Counted from the stretch's first letter, positions 11,268 through 23,000 are shown. The stretch: DNA of 64,000 nt from Oreohelix idahoensis (GCA_024509875.1 JAMPIV010000304.1:635501-699500), one strand, 5' to 3'. Numbers and translations are program-made. Notes: generated by a model not told the origin, from the sequence alone.

Positions 11268-11752
11268 AGGGAAGGGGGATAAATTACATCTCTTGGGAAA
11301 AAAAAACAGCCAACAATGTTTTGTTCAAAACTTTACAAACATTGGTAAAATATCTTCATTCAGAATCACTAAATTAGTACCCGTCTTCTAAATGTGCTAC
11401 AGATGCTGAAAGATGAAGATTTTAGCTTTAGTTTTTTTCCCCATCATTATTTTGACGGGTATATTTACAGGTTATTATTATTATTGGGCTTGGCATGTGT
11501 TTGTTGAAGGCCCTATGCTCCTTTGGGAGTGGAGGGTTATGAATGAATTATTATTTAATTTTTGTTTTGCCGTTTGATTGTTTCCCTTTGACAGGGTAGA
11601 GGATAAATTACATCACTTAAAAAAAAAAAAGCAAGATAATTTTTTTTCTTCAACACTCAAAAAACTGGGAGAATAACTTCATTCACAATCAACAAAATAA
11701 GTTTCCTAGTCTTCTAAATGTGCTGAAGATGTTAGCTTTAGTTCTTTTTCCC
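11268..11752. repeat. diverged direct duplication flanking a LINE 3'-end scrap
   Basis: Two segments of about 165-180 bp (about 11268-11450 and 11592-11752) share blocks in the same order: GACAGGG, GATAAATTACATC, CTTCATTCA, GTCTTCTAAATGTGCT and GCTTTAGTT. Between them, at 11472-11545, lies a small fragment (gggcttggcatgtgtttgtt...) matching the 3' end of the LINE family also seen at 25127-25198 and 41270-41450. Function unknown. Confidence 0.5.
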
Positions 11753-12364
11753 GCGAGACACCATGGTTTTAAGTGCCGGTGGGAGAGAGCTAGTCCAAAA
11801 TTACCTACCGACAAGTCACAAAATCTTTATTTAACCCCTCCTTCATCTAGAGATCTACCAAATGATGTCCTAGGATCTACCGGTTGCTGACCCTTGACCT
11901 ACATTGTTTGAGCTTGCCATTCTTTTCCTTTCCCACCCTGCACGTCTTTGATTACATCTTAACTTTTCCCAAAATTTGGTCCTTTAAAAATTCAAATACT
12001 TCCATATATCGGTTGTCATTACATGTGGGCAAATTTGAACCAGTTGTACTTTTACCGCAAGCAAATGTTTTTTTGTTTTGTCATGGCCTTCCAAAAGTAA
12101 TAAACAAAAAGAGTATTACATATTTTTCCATAATTTACCTGCTTATATATACTTGTATTACCACTTATGACTTACCTAAAGGCCTACCGACTGATTCATT
12201 ATTTTTTCTTAAGAGACAAAGGAAAAAAATTGGACTACTGCACCCTCATGCATGTAGTACAAGGCGACTTTTTTTTTTTTAAACGTAAGCGCGCTATTAC
12301 TCGAGGCGAAATCTCCGGTTAGTATAGACTGATTTTACGTGAGTATCATATTTTCCCTGTACGC
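11753..12364. other. unassigned intergenic sequence
   Basis: No recognisable gene or repeat. The open frame at 11884-12282 is AT-driven and has no family features. Confidence 0.3.
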
Positions 12365-12560
12365 TGACAGGTGTCCTCTTGCCATTCAGGCAGATACTCG
12401 CCGTCTTCGGAGGGTACCCATTAGAGCTGGGTCGGCTCAGGGGCCGTTTAGGTTATTCCAGTCCCGGTCGACAACTCTTTCAAATGTATTCGCCCGGGCT
12501 TGAACCTGGATCGCCCGATCGCCAGCACAGTGTGGTAACTATTACACCAGCGCGGCTCCC
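12365..12560 (-). repeat. tRNA-derived SINE
   Basis: Read on the minus strand, the head looks like a tRNA: an A-box-like TGGTGTAATAGTTA (12536-12549) and a B-box GGTTCAAGCCC (12496-12506), the spacing expected for an internal RNA polymerase III promoter. The body continues past the tRNA-like part with 'ctaatgggtaccc', a motif also found in the SINE at 15545-15712. It is too degenerate in the acceptor arm to be a tRNA gene. Confidence 0.7.
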
Positions 12561-12571
12561 AGAAGGCGGCT

Positions 12572-12750
12572 AATATGAGGTTACAAGGGGATGGGCAACC
12601 TCATCATTGAAACAAATTGCCATAGAAAACACCGCTGCTAGAGCACATGTGAATGTTTGGTGCAGGCTTCCTGCAAGGAGATCAAATACATTGGTGGCTC
12701 TATGCTCGATGAGGAGAGCAAAAGAAGTTGGTTGATGATGAGGAAACGTT
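12572..12750 (+). repeat. dispersed repeat with (GAT)n end, copy 1
   Basis: Shares ordered blocks (TATGAGGTT, AACAAATTGCCATA, CATGTGAAT, TTCCTGCAAG, GATGATGA) with 21885-22046. The short (GAT)n end suggests a LINE or SINE 3' tail. Family not identified. Confidence 0.45.
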
Positions 12751-12930
12751 CTGGAAAGGAACTGTCATTTAAAAATAAATTTGACATTACTTAACAAAAT
12801 GATATTTCTGACTTTTTAATTTAAATTCTTTACATTTAGTGTAATATCATTCATTTTGGTTTGAAAATGAAAAAAGAAACTGGAGCAGTCAAAATTTTCT
12901 CTGCTCCGGGCAAAAACCTGCTGCTCCACT

Positions 12931-13109
12931 CAGTGCCAGATTACCCATTAGGCTAAGTAGGCTGAAGCCTAGGGACCCGGAGCTCTTGCATAAGTTAAAA
13001 CAACTATGCTAAGGGATTTGAAAAAAATATTAAAATTATTGCTTATTAGTTGAAGGTGGGACCAAACATCAAAACGCCTAGAGGCCCTTCTTGACTTAAT
13101 CCGGCCCTG
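12931..13109. mobile_element. hAT-type MITE (179 bp)
   Basis: Terminal inverted repeats CAGTGCCAGATTA (12931-12943) and TTAATCCGGCCCTG (ending 13109) are imperfect complements. They are flanked by 8-bp duplications GCTCCACT / GCTCCACA (12923-12930, 13110-13117; one mismatch), the length made by hAT transposases. There is no coding capacity, so it would depend on a hAT transposase supplied elsewhere. Confidence 0.72.
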
Positions 13110-13276
13110 GCTCCACAGTTCCGAACTCCAGCTATGGCCCAAAGCCCTGGTTATAACCTTTAACTGGTTTAAATTGTTTTTAATTATATATTTACTAGCA
13201 ACAACCCACCAACATTGGCAGGTTGTTAATTATAGTGTCGCGTTTTCTTCAAGTTTTCACCGGGAGAAACTGGATA

Positions 13277-14696
13277 TGCTGCCCTGAAAAAAATAGGAAA
13301 CAGAGGCCAGAGCTGTGATAAATTTCTGATGTTTCAGGGAAAAACACCTACAAAAATACACAGGGAGATGGAACCAGTGTTTCGTGATTCTTGTCCTTCA
13401 TATACTTCGGTAAAAAAACTGGTGTCAACAGTTTAAGTGCGGCCGCTCAAATGTTGCTGATCTGCCAAGATCTGGTAGACCAGCCTCAGACTGCAACGAT
13501 GAAAATGCAACAAGAGTGAAGAAAATCATTGACCAGGATCGAAAAATGACAATTGTGGAGATAGCTTACTTACTTACTTACTTAGTCGTTCCCCTTCTAC
13601 CGTGAGGTGTAGAGGTTTGGAAGAGAGAGCGCCAGACCATTCTATCAGCTGTCTTCTTCCTGGCCTGGTTCCATTCTAGTCCTCGTTCCTTCAAAGATTG
13701 TCTAATGTTGTCCTCCCAGCGGACTCTGGGTTGTCCTGGAGGTCTGGATCCCTGGCTTTGTTTCCCATGCTTGTCGTGGTAGCCGATCTTCTCCCATTCT
13801 GCAGACATGGCCAAACCATCTTAGTTGGGACTGTTCTATTTGGGTCTGCAGCGGATGGGATTTTAGGCCTTGACGGATCGTCTGGTTGCGGACCATGTCT
13901 CTTCTTGTTACTGGTGGAGATAGCTTGTAGAGTAAAACTAAATGAAAGAACAGTTTATAGAATTTTACACAACAGACTGAACATGAGAAAAGTGTGTGCA
14001 CGCTGGGTTCCGCGACTGTTGACACGTGAACAGAAGCAAATGAGGGTAAATTGCTATCAACAGTTGCTCAAAAAGTGTCAGTCAAAAAATTTTTTTGAGA
14101 CCATGGTGACAGTAGATGAGTCTTGGGTACACCATTATGACCCCGAATCCAAAATTGCCAGCATGCAATGGAAAACCCCGGACTCCGTAACACCTGTCAA
14201 GCCGAGAGCGCAGAAATCTGCAGGAAAAGTGATGCTGACTGTTTTTCGGGATGGCAAAGGTGTCCTTTTGAAAGATTATCTGCCTCGTGGCAGCACAGTT
14301 AATGGACAGTACTATGCCGATCTTCTCACCAAACTAAGAAAGGTTGTGACCAGGAAACGAGGGATAACGCACACTCAAAATCTTCCTTTGCTTCAAGACA
14401 ACGCGCCCTCTCACAAAGCACGGCTTGTGCAGCTAGCAGCCAACGATTTGAATATTGAAATTCTTCTACACCCACCATATTCTCCAGATTTGGCTCCATC
14501 AGACTTTTTTCCATTCCCAAATCTTAAAAAACAGCTAAAAGGAAATCATTTTGACAGCGATGAAGAGGTTATACTGGCATGTGATGACTGGTTTAGTTTG
14601 AAAAATAGGGTGTTCTACTCCCAAGGTCTTTTCAAGGTCAAGCAGAAATGGCAGAAGTGTGTCAATTCAGACGGTGGCTATATTGAAAATGAATAA
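13277..14696 (+). pseudogene. mariner transposase pseudogene, split by a LINE fragment
   Basis: A mariner-family DD34D transposase. The degenerate N-terminus (about 13277-13566) has the helix-turn-helix region and GRPASDCNDEN-like linker with stops and a frameshift near 13435. After a 347-bp LINE insertion the frame resumes at 13915-14696: RVKLNERTVYRILHNRLNMR, CARWVPRLLT, TVDESWVHHYDPES (first catalytic Asp), SAGKVMLTVF, LLQDNAPSHKARL (second Asp) and HPPYSPDLAPSDFFPFPNLK, whose last Asp in SPDLAPSD completes the triad. The catalytic motifs look intact, but the N-terminal breaks and the insertion make it dead. Terminal inverted repeats were not found with confidence. Confidence 0.85.
13568..13914 (-). 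mobile_element. RTE-type LINE (family 2) 3' fragment inside mariner
   Basis: Flanked by a 12-bp duplication TGGAGATAGCTT (13556-13567, 13915-13926) cut from the mariner frame. On the minus strand it encodes the LINE C-terminus (RWFGHVCRMGEDRLPRQAW, WNQARKKTADRM, TPHGRRGTTK) and ends in an (AAGT)n tail. It is the same family as 25199-28375 and heavily 5' truncated. Confidence 0.88.
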
Positions 14697-15174
14697 ACAC
14701 TATACAAAATTTCAGCTCTCTGTGACATGTCCTTCATGGTCAGGCCCAAGACTTATGTCAATCCCCTTGTATTACAGGCGATACTATCACTACTGTGGTC
14801 ATTTCATTGCAGACGACAGTCTTTAGATATTTGTAGTGAAAATTATATAGATGTATTAAATATTAAGACATGAGTAACCCAACCTAAATGACATGTAGAG
14901 CAGTGATAATGGTCTAATGGACTGTAAATTCATTAAACAACTAACATTTCTTTTATGACATGTTGTCTCGTAATTGTTCGTGCATCTTTCAAAATCTTAC
15001 CCTGGTCGACTTACTGCCTCTGAGAACGTTTGTAGTTTGACAAAACTCCAGTTCATGCACTGTTTATCAATTGTGTTGTTGGCTTCTTTCCATAATCAAA
15101 ATGTTCATGCACACCTTCATTTGCGCACTTTTTTTGCGAGAGTACACATAAGGGGAAACAATACAATTATTGTC
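14697..15174. other. unassigned sequence after mariner
   Basis: Includes the unidentified 3' end of the mariner element. No other feature recognised. Confidence 0.3.
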
Positions 15175-15219
15175 TAACTTTCAACCACAGTTGCATCCCT
15201 TAGCTGTGGTTGAAAGTTA
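15175..15219. repeat. perfect 16-bp inverted repeat (hairpin)
   Basis: Arms TAACTTTCAACCACAG (15175-15190) and CTGTGGTTGAAAGTTA (15204-15219) are exact complements around a 13-nt loop. It could be the junction of a fold-back element or an end of a MITE. No flanking gene explains it. Confidence 0.75.
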
Positions 15220-15544
15220 ATGCACTCCCTCGAAAATAGAAAAAAAGTGACCGACCGTCCAACTAAGTACTTATGGCGGCAATTATGTATTTTGATTATT
15301 TAAATAATGTAATCCACACCTTAGATAACAAAATGCAGACTAACAGATTATCACCATTGCAACAAGTCTTATGAGATCAAAGAAATGTATCGAGATTGAA
15401 AGAAAATGTCAAGTTTGGCTCTGAACATGGCGAACAACCAAAAAGCATCAGGCTTTCACAAATGGGTTATGAGGTAGTCTTATAGTAGATACAAAGGGGG
15501 GGTGAAGTGTTAGAAACTTCGCAATACTAGATCAAGCTTCGAGA

Positions 15545-15712
15545 GGTGAAATATTCACTTCTGCTCCTCACTGCCTTTATTTTTCCTGGCACAACAGTAG
15601 TCAAGTACCCATTTACAGCTGATAGACTGTAGCGTGACACCACCATGTTTCCAAACTGCTGCCTTTGCCGCGAGAGGCCTGTGCTCTTACCACGGACGCT
15701 GTCATAATTGGG
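15545..15712 (-). repeat. degenerate tRNA-derived SINE
   Basis: On the minus strand the head reads 'cgtggtaagagcaca' (A-box-like), then a decayed B-box 'cagtttggaaac', followed by a body with 'taaatgggtacttgact', matching the body motif of the SINE at 12365-12560. Older and more diverged than that copy. Confidence 0.5.
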
Positions 15713-15719
15713 TGCCTAC

Positions 15720-17275
15720 CTAAATAGAAGGATTGTAGTTGATGTCGTGAGAAATTCTAATCCACATATATAAATTATCAGGTAAATGTAAAGCCTAACA
15801 CATAAATTCAATAAAAGGAAAGAAGAATGGTAAAGAACAGTGCTGTCACAATGACTGTACTCGAAATCCCCCTTGTTTTCTCCTTCGTCTGCAAATTGTA
15901 ACGTTTCACGTTGATAGTAAAAGCCTACTGCTTCAATACCCACTTTCTACGATAAAACGTGTACTGCCTTTCTAAGAAAAACCTTGAGATACGCAGTTGA
16001 CCTAGATTTAAAATTCCATTCATGTCATTTTATACACTACGTTACCAAAAACGAAAGACAGATGGACTAAAGATAGAAAGAAAGGGAGAGGCTGAAAGCC
16101 GGAACGCAGGCAATACTAACACAGTCTCGCGATACACAATTACTACCATCACGCGTGTAAGGCCACAAGCACTAGCTTTTTGTCAAATCGACAGTGATAA
16201 ACAACACTACCCATACGAGAGTTAGTTTTTAAAAACCTGAAAATTCTTATTAGGAAATATGACATTATACTGGTTTACGTTTGAAAACATTACAGTACCC
16301 AGACACCACATCGTATTCGAAGTAAACAGGAGGTAGAAGAAATGCATATTTTGAACGCAGCCACTTAGCTCCTTTAAATTTGTATATTTGGGTTCCTTAG
16401 GACTTGCTGACAAAGAATATGTTAAACGTTACGCAAATAGTCTAGGAATTACCAAATTATAGCCAAAAGAAATAGTGAGGGATGTCAGACAACACCCAAA
16501 TCAGAATCGCTCAGTGGCAGATTTTCACCCCACCATTGTACGGGAAATGGGTCTCCATGTTAAATCCGATTTGATTGGAGCGCAATAAATGTAAGGCTAA
16601 ACACGATTAGTCGGGCTATAAATACTATCTTTTGTTGTCAGGGGAAACGGGAGTAGGAGTACTTTTTTTTCAAACGATTGGGTAAACATGGCACGATTGG
16701 TTAGACCCGCGAATATAGTCAATCAGAGGCGTCAGGTCACCACCACATGTTCAAATAAACTTACTACAGAACCAGTGCGTTGAGCGCCAGTGCATATTTT
16801 TCTAAATAAAAGCCTGGGACATCGGCAGATCGAAATTGTGCTATATTCATTGCCAGTCAACGTAATTCTGTGTTATTTCCATGAATTGTGGTAAGCTTGA
16901 AATATTTGACATCTTTTTAATGAAAATTGAATGTAAATTGATAATTTATGTCTGTATATATGTGTGGTTCAGTAGCGAACTTGAGGTAAAGCCTATATAG
17001 TGCTCCAACCTGAACAGAAGGTGTCGGAGGAAAGTAAAACTGCATGGAATTGCCAAACAGTACACTGACACCTAGCTTATTGACTAGAAAGAAATAATGC
17101 TGGAATTGCAGAGGCGTAGTGATCATTAGGGAGGAATATACTGGTGTAAATTATTTCAGATGAAGCTGACAGTTGGCCTACCGCTCTGAACTCAGTGTTT
17201 GTTATGTAATGTGTTCAGTCTGTAAATAGATTATAAACTAGTTATGAAGTAGGAGGTACAACCTTCTTGTTTCAG
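15720..17275. other. unassigned intergenic sequence with promoter-like stretch
   Basis: No recognised gene. Around 16615-16720 there is a TATA-like ctataaata and two inverted CCAAT-type boxes (attggttag, caatcagagg). An ATGAATTGTG followed by GTAAGC lies at about 16881-16895, resembling a short first exon and splice donor. These could belong to a small plus-strand gene reaching 17277-17372, but evidence is weak. Confidence 0.25.
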
Positions 17276-17372
17276 GGACCGTGGTCCAAAAGCTATTGAG
17301 CAGCACCTGGTCGGAGCTTTGCTGAACCTAGAGGCTGACAGCATACTCCTGGGTCCAGATAGTGACCAGTGA
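17276..17372 (+). other. candidate terminal exon of an unknown gene
   Basis: A good splice acceptor (ccttcttgtttcag, ending 17275) precedes an open frame from 17277 encoding 31 residues with DRGPKAIEQHLVGALLNLEA and ending SDQ then TGA (17370-17372). Composition looks protein-like in this otherwise AT-rich stretch. No family was recognised, no upstream exon in matching phase was found, and a second frame here is also partly open, so chance remains likely. A poly-C tract starts 100 bp downstream. Confidence 0.2.
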
Positions 17373-17469
17373 GGTGTCTCCAGAACACAGGGAGGCTATC
17401 GAGCAGAGGAGTCTTTTCCTGCCGCCATCACGAAAGATAAGCCTATGTGGCCCGTGGAGCTCAACATTA

Positions 17470-17471
<2 letters not shown>

Positions 17472-17523
<52 letters not shown>
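17472..17523. repeat. 52-nt poly-C (poly-G) tract
   Basis: An uninterrupted run of 52 C, then one A and six more C. It creates proline/glycine frames on both strands that are artefacts. It may mark an assembly or sequencing problem, or a real tract able to form i-motif/G-quadruplex structures. Confidence 0.9.
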
Positions 17524-17579
17524 ACCCCCCTCAAAATCTGACTTTATAATAAACCAGAGGGAAAATACAGTGTTTAAAT

Positions 17580-18185
17580 TGATAGGAACTGTGAACTTTT
17601 CCCCATACCATTTACAAGATAAACAAACACTTGAAGTCATGATGACAAATAACAACATAGCTTGAAAAAACAAAACCAGTATTACCTCATATTACTACTA
17701 CACAACTGACACACATAGGATAATATTAATAAAATATGTCACTACAAGTTTCATATTGATAAATCCTGTACATATAAATTGTAATTAAAATTGATTGTGA
17801 TTCCTGGTTCACTTTGTAGTTGAATCAGGACATATATATTAATGAAAGTGCTTAATACATATTGATATTTGAAAATTTACCAGTGACTCATTTAAGATAG
17901 TCTTATAGAATGGTACATGTGTGTGAGTGTCACAGTGTTGTCAAGTGTGGTGGAATAAATTAAATTGTTTATCTGTCTGTTGTTGTTGTAACTTACTCTT
18001 CATCATATACATACCCTAGACATTTAACGTAGTCATCACAATATTCCAGAATAATTCTGACTGAGGCATAATGTGGTAGCAAGTAAGGTTATCTGTAAAA
18101 CACTACACCTATTAGATACAGATACCTTCACAGCTGACCTCAGTCAGTACACTAAGTCCCCTATAAATATTTATAACATCCCACT
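17580..18185. other. AT-rich unassigned sequence
   Basis: No recognisable gene or repeat. Only short stop-rich frames. Confidence 0.3.
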
Positions 18186-18426
18186 TTACCACAGTTGACA
18201 AGACCACTTATGTGGAACTGATGACACGAACCAGACATGAGAAGACGCTGGAGATGGCTAGCACACAACACTGAGCAAACCTGCTGATAGATTTACCAGG
18301 CAGTCCTTGCACTGGAATTCCCAGGGTAAGACCAATGAATATATGGAGAAGAGAACTGGAGACAGAACTTGTCATAAAGCATGTGTTCCTTAGGGAGTTG
18401 AAAGGTGATGATGATGATGATGACTA
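18186..18426 (+). mobile_element. LINE 3' fragment with (GAT)n tail
   Basis: Plus-strand remnant of an RTE-like LINE C-terminus: a decayed VELMTRTRHEKT... region matching the 30189-30830 LINE (RCWRWIERTLRKP type), then RPMNIWRRELETEL, ending in gatgatgatgatgatgac at 18407-18424. The frame is broken. Confidence 0.6.
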
Positions 18427-18608
18427 GGTAACTAATTTGCATTCGATTAGGTTTTTGCTTTTCAGTAGTACCCCAAAAAAAATATGGGGGTTAGTGGTAA
18501 AATGTCAAAAATTATGTGACATTATGTAGATGACCCCAAAAGCCACTATACATCTTGTGAATTTGTCATCCAACACCTTTTAGCTTTCCACAGGTCTTAA
18601 ACAAAAAC

Positions 18609-18960
18609 ATGCCAATTCCTCCAGTCCTGCTGTGCCGTCTGTTCTTGGTCTTTCCATGTCATCTTGATCCCATTGATATCTGTAATCGACTAGTTTTGGT
18701 CACACTAATATGTTGTATCCAATGCCAGCATCTTCATCTCACCTTTTGTTCCACTGGTGTTTGTCTGGATCCATCAATCTGTGATCATGTCATACCATCT
18801 CAATCCTGCGCAACACCCATTTACAAAAGTCTTTATCTTAGTGGTTGCCACTATTCATGTTGTTCTCTGTGTTTCAAGATTTCTTTCTATGCCCACTTTT
18901 GTTTTCTTTTTTTGATATTATTATGTTCCTCCAATGTCATGAGAAGATTAGATGTAATGA
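18609..18960 (-). mobile_element. LINE C-terminal fragment, same family in opposite orientation
   Basis: On the minus strand this reads like the 30189-30830 LINE region: cttgaaac-type YGSETWR equivalents, the 'gatgaagatgctggcattgg' segment (18718-18737), then the K/Q-rich end. No intact frame. It lies 180 bp from an oppositely oriented relative at 18186-18426. Confidence 0.5.
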
Positions 18961-19928
18961 ATTTGTTTGATTTATTTAGTGACGTAACTTGTTAGTGTAG
19001 CTGTTGGCTGCATCAATATGGTCAACATCATAACATTTTTGTTCATGCGGACTACACGTCAGAAGGGGAAATATATGTTGTACATCTCGAGCATAATCAT
19101 TGAGATTTAGTTATATTTTGCTGGCTTGAACAGGATCAAATTTATCACTATCATTCTCACTTTTCTACAAATCAAACCCCCTGTGACATTAATGAAATAT
19201 CCCCGTCATGGAAGAGAACAAATAAACATTACATGGCTAGTTTTATTTCATGCTGGGCTCTTCAGTATATGGAACTAGTAAATGTAATCTGTACATGAGT
19301 GAGATGTCACAAGAATATCAGTAATGTTGGGTGTATGAAACATTGATTTGGATTTATTAAATTTTTAGCTTAAGACAAAAGAGTCAGTATATTTTTTTTT
19401 CCCCTTCTCCCCTCCCACTTTATCAGTGTGAATGTTCTTAACATCTGCAGTCATGTATCAGTCCCTCGTGTTTGTCTTTTTTTTTTTTTAATTTTAAAAG
19501 TATTCATGTATATTTCTGTGCAATGACGAATGAGCTTTCACAACATAAATACAATCAAGTCTAGAGATTTTACCACCAAACTATTCACACACTCAAAATG
19601 ATTTAATACAAAACTCAGAATTTATATAAACAAACGAGTTTATGTGACATCAAATGCAAGCATGTAGTTAACAGTTTAAAATATTGCAAATAAACTTTAA
19701 CTACATTTTTTAACAGTTCTAGAAAGATATTGAAAGTCAGTTGGTATTCTTACCGTCTAGAATTTCTTAAATCAATTTATGAATATTTTTTTTTGGGTTG
19801 CCCAAAAAAAAAAAAAAATATTTAAAAAAATCCTTCAATATTAACCTAATAATCATGTAAACTCTCAACCTATAGAGATCACAAGCACTTTTTAACTCCA
19901 AGGCTTTTGTGCTTAAAGTCTGGCAAGG
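18961..19928 (-). other. 3' UTR and downstream flank of C1QBP
   Basis: Follows the C1QBP stop on the minus strand. Possible poly(A) signals on that strand are AATAAA as TTTATT near 19247 and 19343, and ATTAAA as TTTAAT near 19600. Two T- or A-rich tracts lie at about 19480 and 19803. No other gene is seen. Confidence 0.45.
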
Positions 19929-20075
19929 TTATTTTTCAGCTAATGCTTTCAAGCTCTGAAGAAAGTTGATGTATTGCCTGTTCTCATATGCCGTACAGTA
20001 ATTAACCAACTGCACAATGAATTCATCATTAATGCCTCGCTCATCAAGCATGTCCATCAAAAGATCAAACAGCTC
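19929..20075 (-). CDS. C1QBP: C1QBP exon 6 (C-terminus)
   Basis: Acceptor tttctttcag ends at 20076; stop TAA at 19929-19931. It encodes ELFDLLMDMLDERGINDEF and the final helix NRQYINFLQSLKALAEK. Confidence 0.93.
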   Translation of the reverse strand, partial: ELFDLLMDMLDERGINDEFIVQLVNYCTAYENRQYINFLQSLKALAEK

Positions 20076-23000
20076 CTGAAAGAAATGATAAATTCAACTT
20101 TGGAAACAGCAATGCACAGGAAATTATGACTCAAAGAACAGATTTTGACTGCATTAAAAATTATAACTTACGAAAGGGATGCAAGGGAAAAAAAAACTAT
20201 TAAAAACAGAGTGTGCTCACATACTTGTGTATTAAATTTTCAGCCCACAAATTGCTGTTGCCTACAGTGTGTTTTTTTGGTGCTTAAAAGTGGATCGGCC
20301 ATGTTCAACTTCTCTCGGAAGTAGTTCTAGACTAGCTAGCAGAAGCTGTGGTCCCTAGGGTAGTCCAGCAATAACTACACGCCCCCTAAAGTTGAAGTGC
20401 TGGTAAACAAACATTCTGCAAATTCCTAACCCAACTACCTTGTTAGTTTATGTAGAGAGATTATGACAATAGGGGAGACAAATGATAGCCAGCTGCCCAC
20501 CCTATAAGATAATGGACTTGTACCTAGGCACCAATAGAAATATTGTTGGAAGACCAGACAACGATAAAATAAAAATAACAAAGGCAAGAGGAACTTTCAC
20601 TGCCTTGGGAAATACTGAGAAATCAAATCCAACACAACAATAATCTTCTGGAATATTAAGGCCCTATTGTGTAGTTCTGAAACTTGCAGAACAATAACTA
20701 TAAATTTACAGACTTTCATACATAAGTGCATGTGCAGAACTGAAGGACTGAAATGATATACCAAAATCACCAATGCAGAAATGAAGGAAAGAACCACATA
20801 AATACAAGCTGGAACAAAAGACTAGGAAAATGATGCTGGAACTGGATGGGATACATACCGAGTAAACCAGCAAGTACAATACAAGGCAGTTGTTATTCTG
20901 GAATCCCCATAGTAAGAATAATAGAGGGAGGCTGAGAAGCACATGGAGAATGGAATTGGAGACCAGCATGAAAGAGATAATATAATAAAACAACAAGACA
21001 TGGCAACAGCTTAATCAGATTGCATAGGGCAGGAAAGCCAGGTGTGGATTTTTTTTTTTTTTTTTTGAAGAAGAAGAATTGAGTGAATGTTTTATTGAAA
21101 ACTGTTCAAAATTTTCACTTTTGTCCTCCCCAAATGAAACTAAAAACAAATAAATAAAATGTAAATCCTGCTGACAAAGAATGAAGCAAATTCTTTATAT
21201 GGAATTCTTTATATGGTATTTCGCAACCCCTTTACATGAGATAACCCTTAAATAATTATTCATGTCCAAGTAATGCCCATTTATGAAAGCCAATTACAGG
21301 CTAGAAAAGATGTAACTATTTTGGGAGACACTTTGATTATAATTTTTTCAATTAAATTTCACAAATGTTACTAAATATTCCACAATTTCACTTGGAATTC
21401 CTGCTAACATATTGCATAACCTAGGCTGAGTAACACTGCTGAAAAATTAATTTAGAGTCGTGTTTGTCATCAATGTTTCTGGTCATTTTCACAACTTACA
21501 GCATCCATTGTTGCAGCTGAGACAGAGTAGGTTGTGTCTTTCCACTCTCCACTATGGATTGCAACTTCTTGGATCTCAAACTGGTCATCTAAAAAAAAAT
21601 ATTTTTTTTCCAAATAATTTTTGTTACACGAAAATCACAGAGTATCACAAAGAAATAGAACACTTTTCTTTTTCAAACGTACTTAACTAGTGTGTTATCC
21701 GACCGAGAATGAAGGGGAAAATTGGAAATAGCCGGTCTTTAGTTATGCAAAATTTTAAAAATTAAAGAACGTACATGGAAAAAATTACTTCGCAATTTAT
21801 TTGACTTGTACAATTTGAGTGTGCAGTAATATACAACCTCTACACCTCACGGTAGAAGGGGAACGACTAAGTAAGTAATATACAGTTGCAGTTCCTAAAG
21901 TCAACTCATATGAGGTTGTGTATGGGACTGGCAAACCCATCATGTCAAACAAATTGCCATATAATTTGCCACTACAACAGCATGTGAATTTCCTGCAAGA
22001 GGACCAGCTCCATGCTCTGTACAAGGGCAATGGAAAATGATGATGATGAATATGGTCACTTCTGTAAGTAATTATATTACTGCATGCTGATGATAAGAAT
22101 GCTCAGTCTGTAATGCAGAGTACTATATCCCCATTAGGCTAAAACCTGTTGCTGAATAGTAGACCTATTAGGACCTACCATCAAGGCCAGACTAGGCACA
22201 AAGTTTCATATGGGGGCTGAGCCTATAATTTTAGTCTCATGTAGATGTTTACGTTTAAAGAAGTCAGAAGTTAAAGAGGATATATTTTCTTACGTGTCTG
22301 AACTTGACAACACAGTATTTACTGGTGTGAACCTGTGACTCTTACTTTATGGTCATGGCCAATGCAAAAATGAAAACCCATATTCTGTATTAACAGGGAA
22401 AAAATGGAGGAGAAAGGAAATTAATAAATTAACAGATAAAAATGGAACAATTAAAATAGTTAAAAAGAAAAGAATCAGAAACAGATCATTCTGAACGGGT
22501 CACAAACTCATGCACATCTGCTGCTTTTTTGAACATTCCTGATAAGTAAATCTGAAAAAACTTGAAAAGAAAAACGGTGGTCAGCCTCAGGTGATGTCCG
22601 AATGTGTCTGCTCCTCAAATACTGGACACAATACAGTAAATGCTCAGCAGTTACTTTATCAGTGCAATAGGTACCCATTAGCAGTCACTATATTTAACTT
22701 GCTGAACAAATGGTATGTTGTGGCACATTTTTGGCAGTGAAATTCCAGTTCATTAGTTATTCTATTTCTGTTTATGTGTGTGTGGGGGGGGGGGGGGGGG
22801 GTGGTTGTTGTTGTTCAACTAAATATAGAAATATCTGTAAAGAGCTGTTGAAATAAACGCTGATCTATCTTTATTTGTATTCAATGGCCATGAAAAGTGC
22901 CGGGTATCTATCAAATTTTTTTATTTACTGCAAATAAAAATGTAAAATTGTGCAACATATACACTATTTTTAAAACACTAACTTCTAAACACTATAGCTC

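Noticed and set aside
11884..12282. A 132-codon plus-strand frame
   Set aside because: Biased AT-rich composition, no domain and no splice or homology support.
12365..12560. A tRNA gene on the minus strand
   Set aside because: A- and B-boxes are present but no cloverleaf acceptor pairing was seen, and the sequence continues into a SINE body.
17328..17673. Proline- and glycine-rich frames on both strands
   Set aside because: They exist only because of the 52-nt C run and have no flanking protein signature.
20597..20996. Hydrophobic membrane-like frames on the minus strand
   Set aside because: They are antisense to a decayed plus-strand LINE C-terminus (20575-21045).
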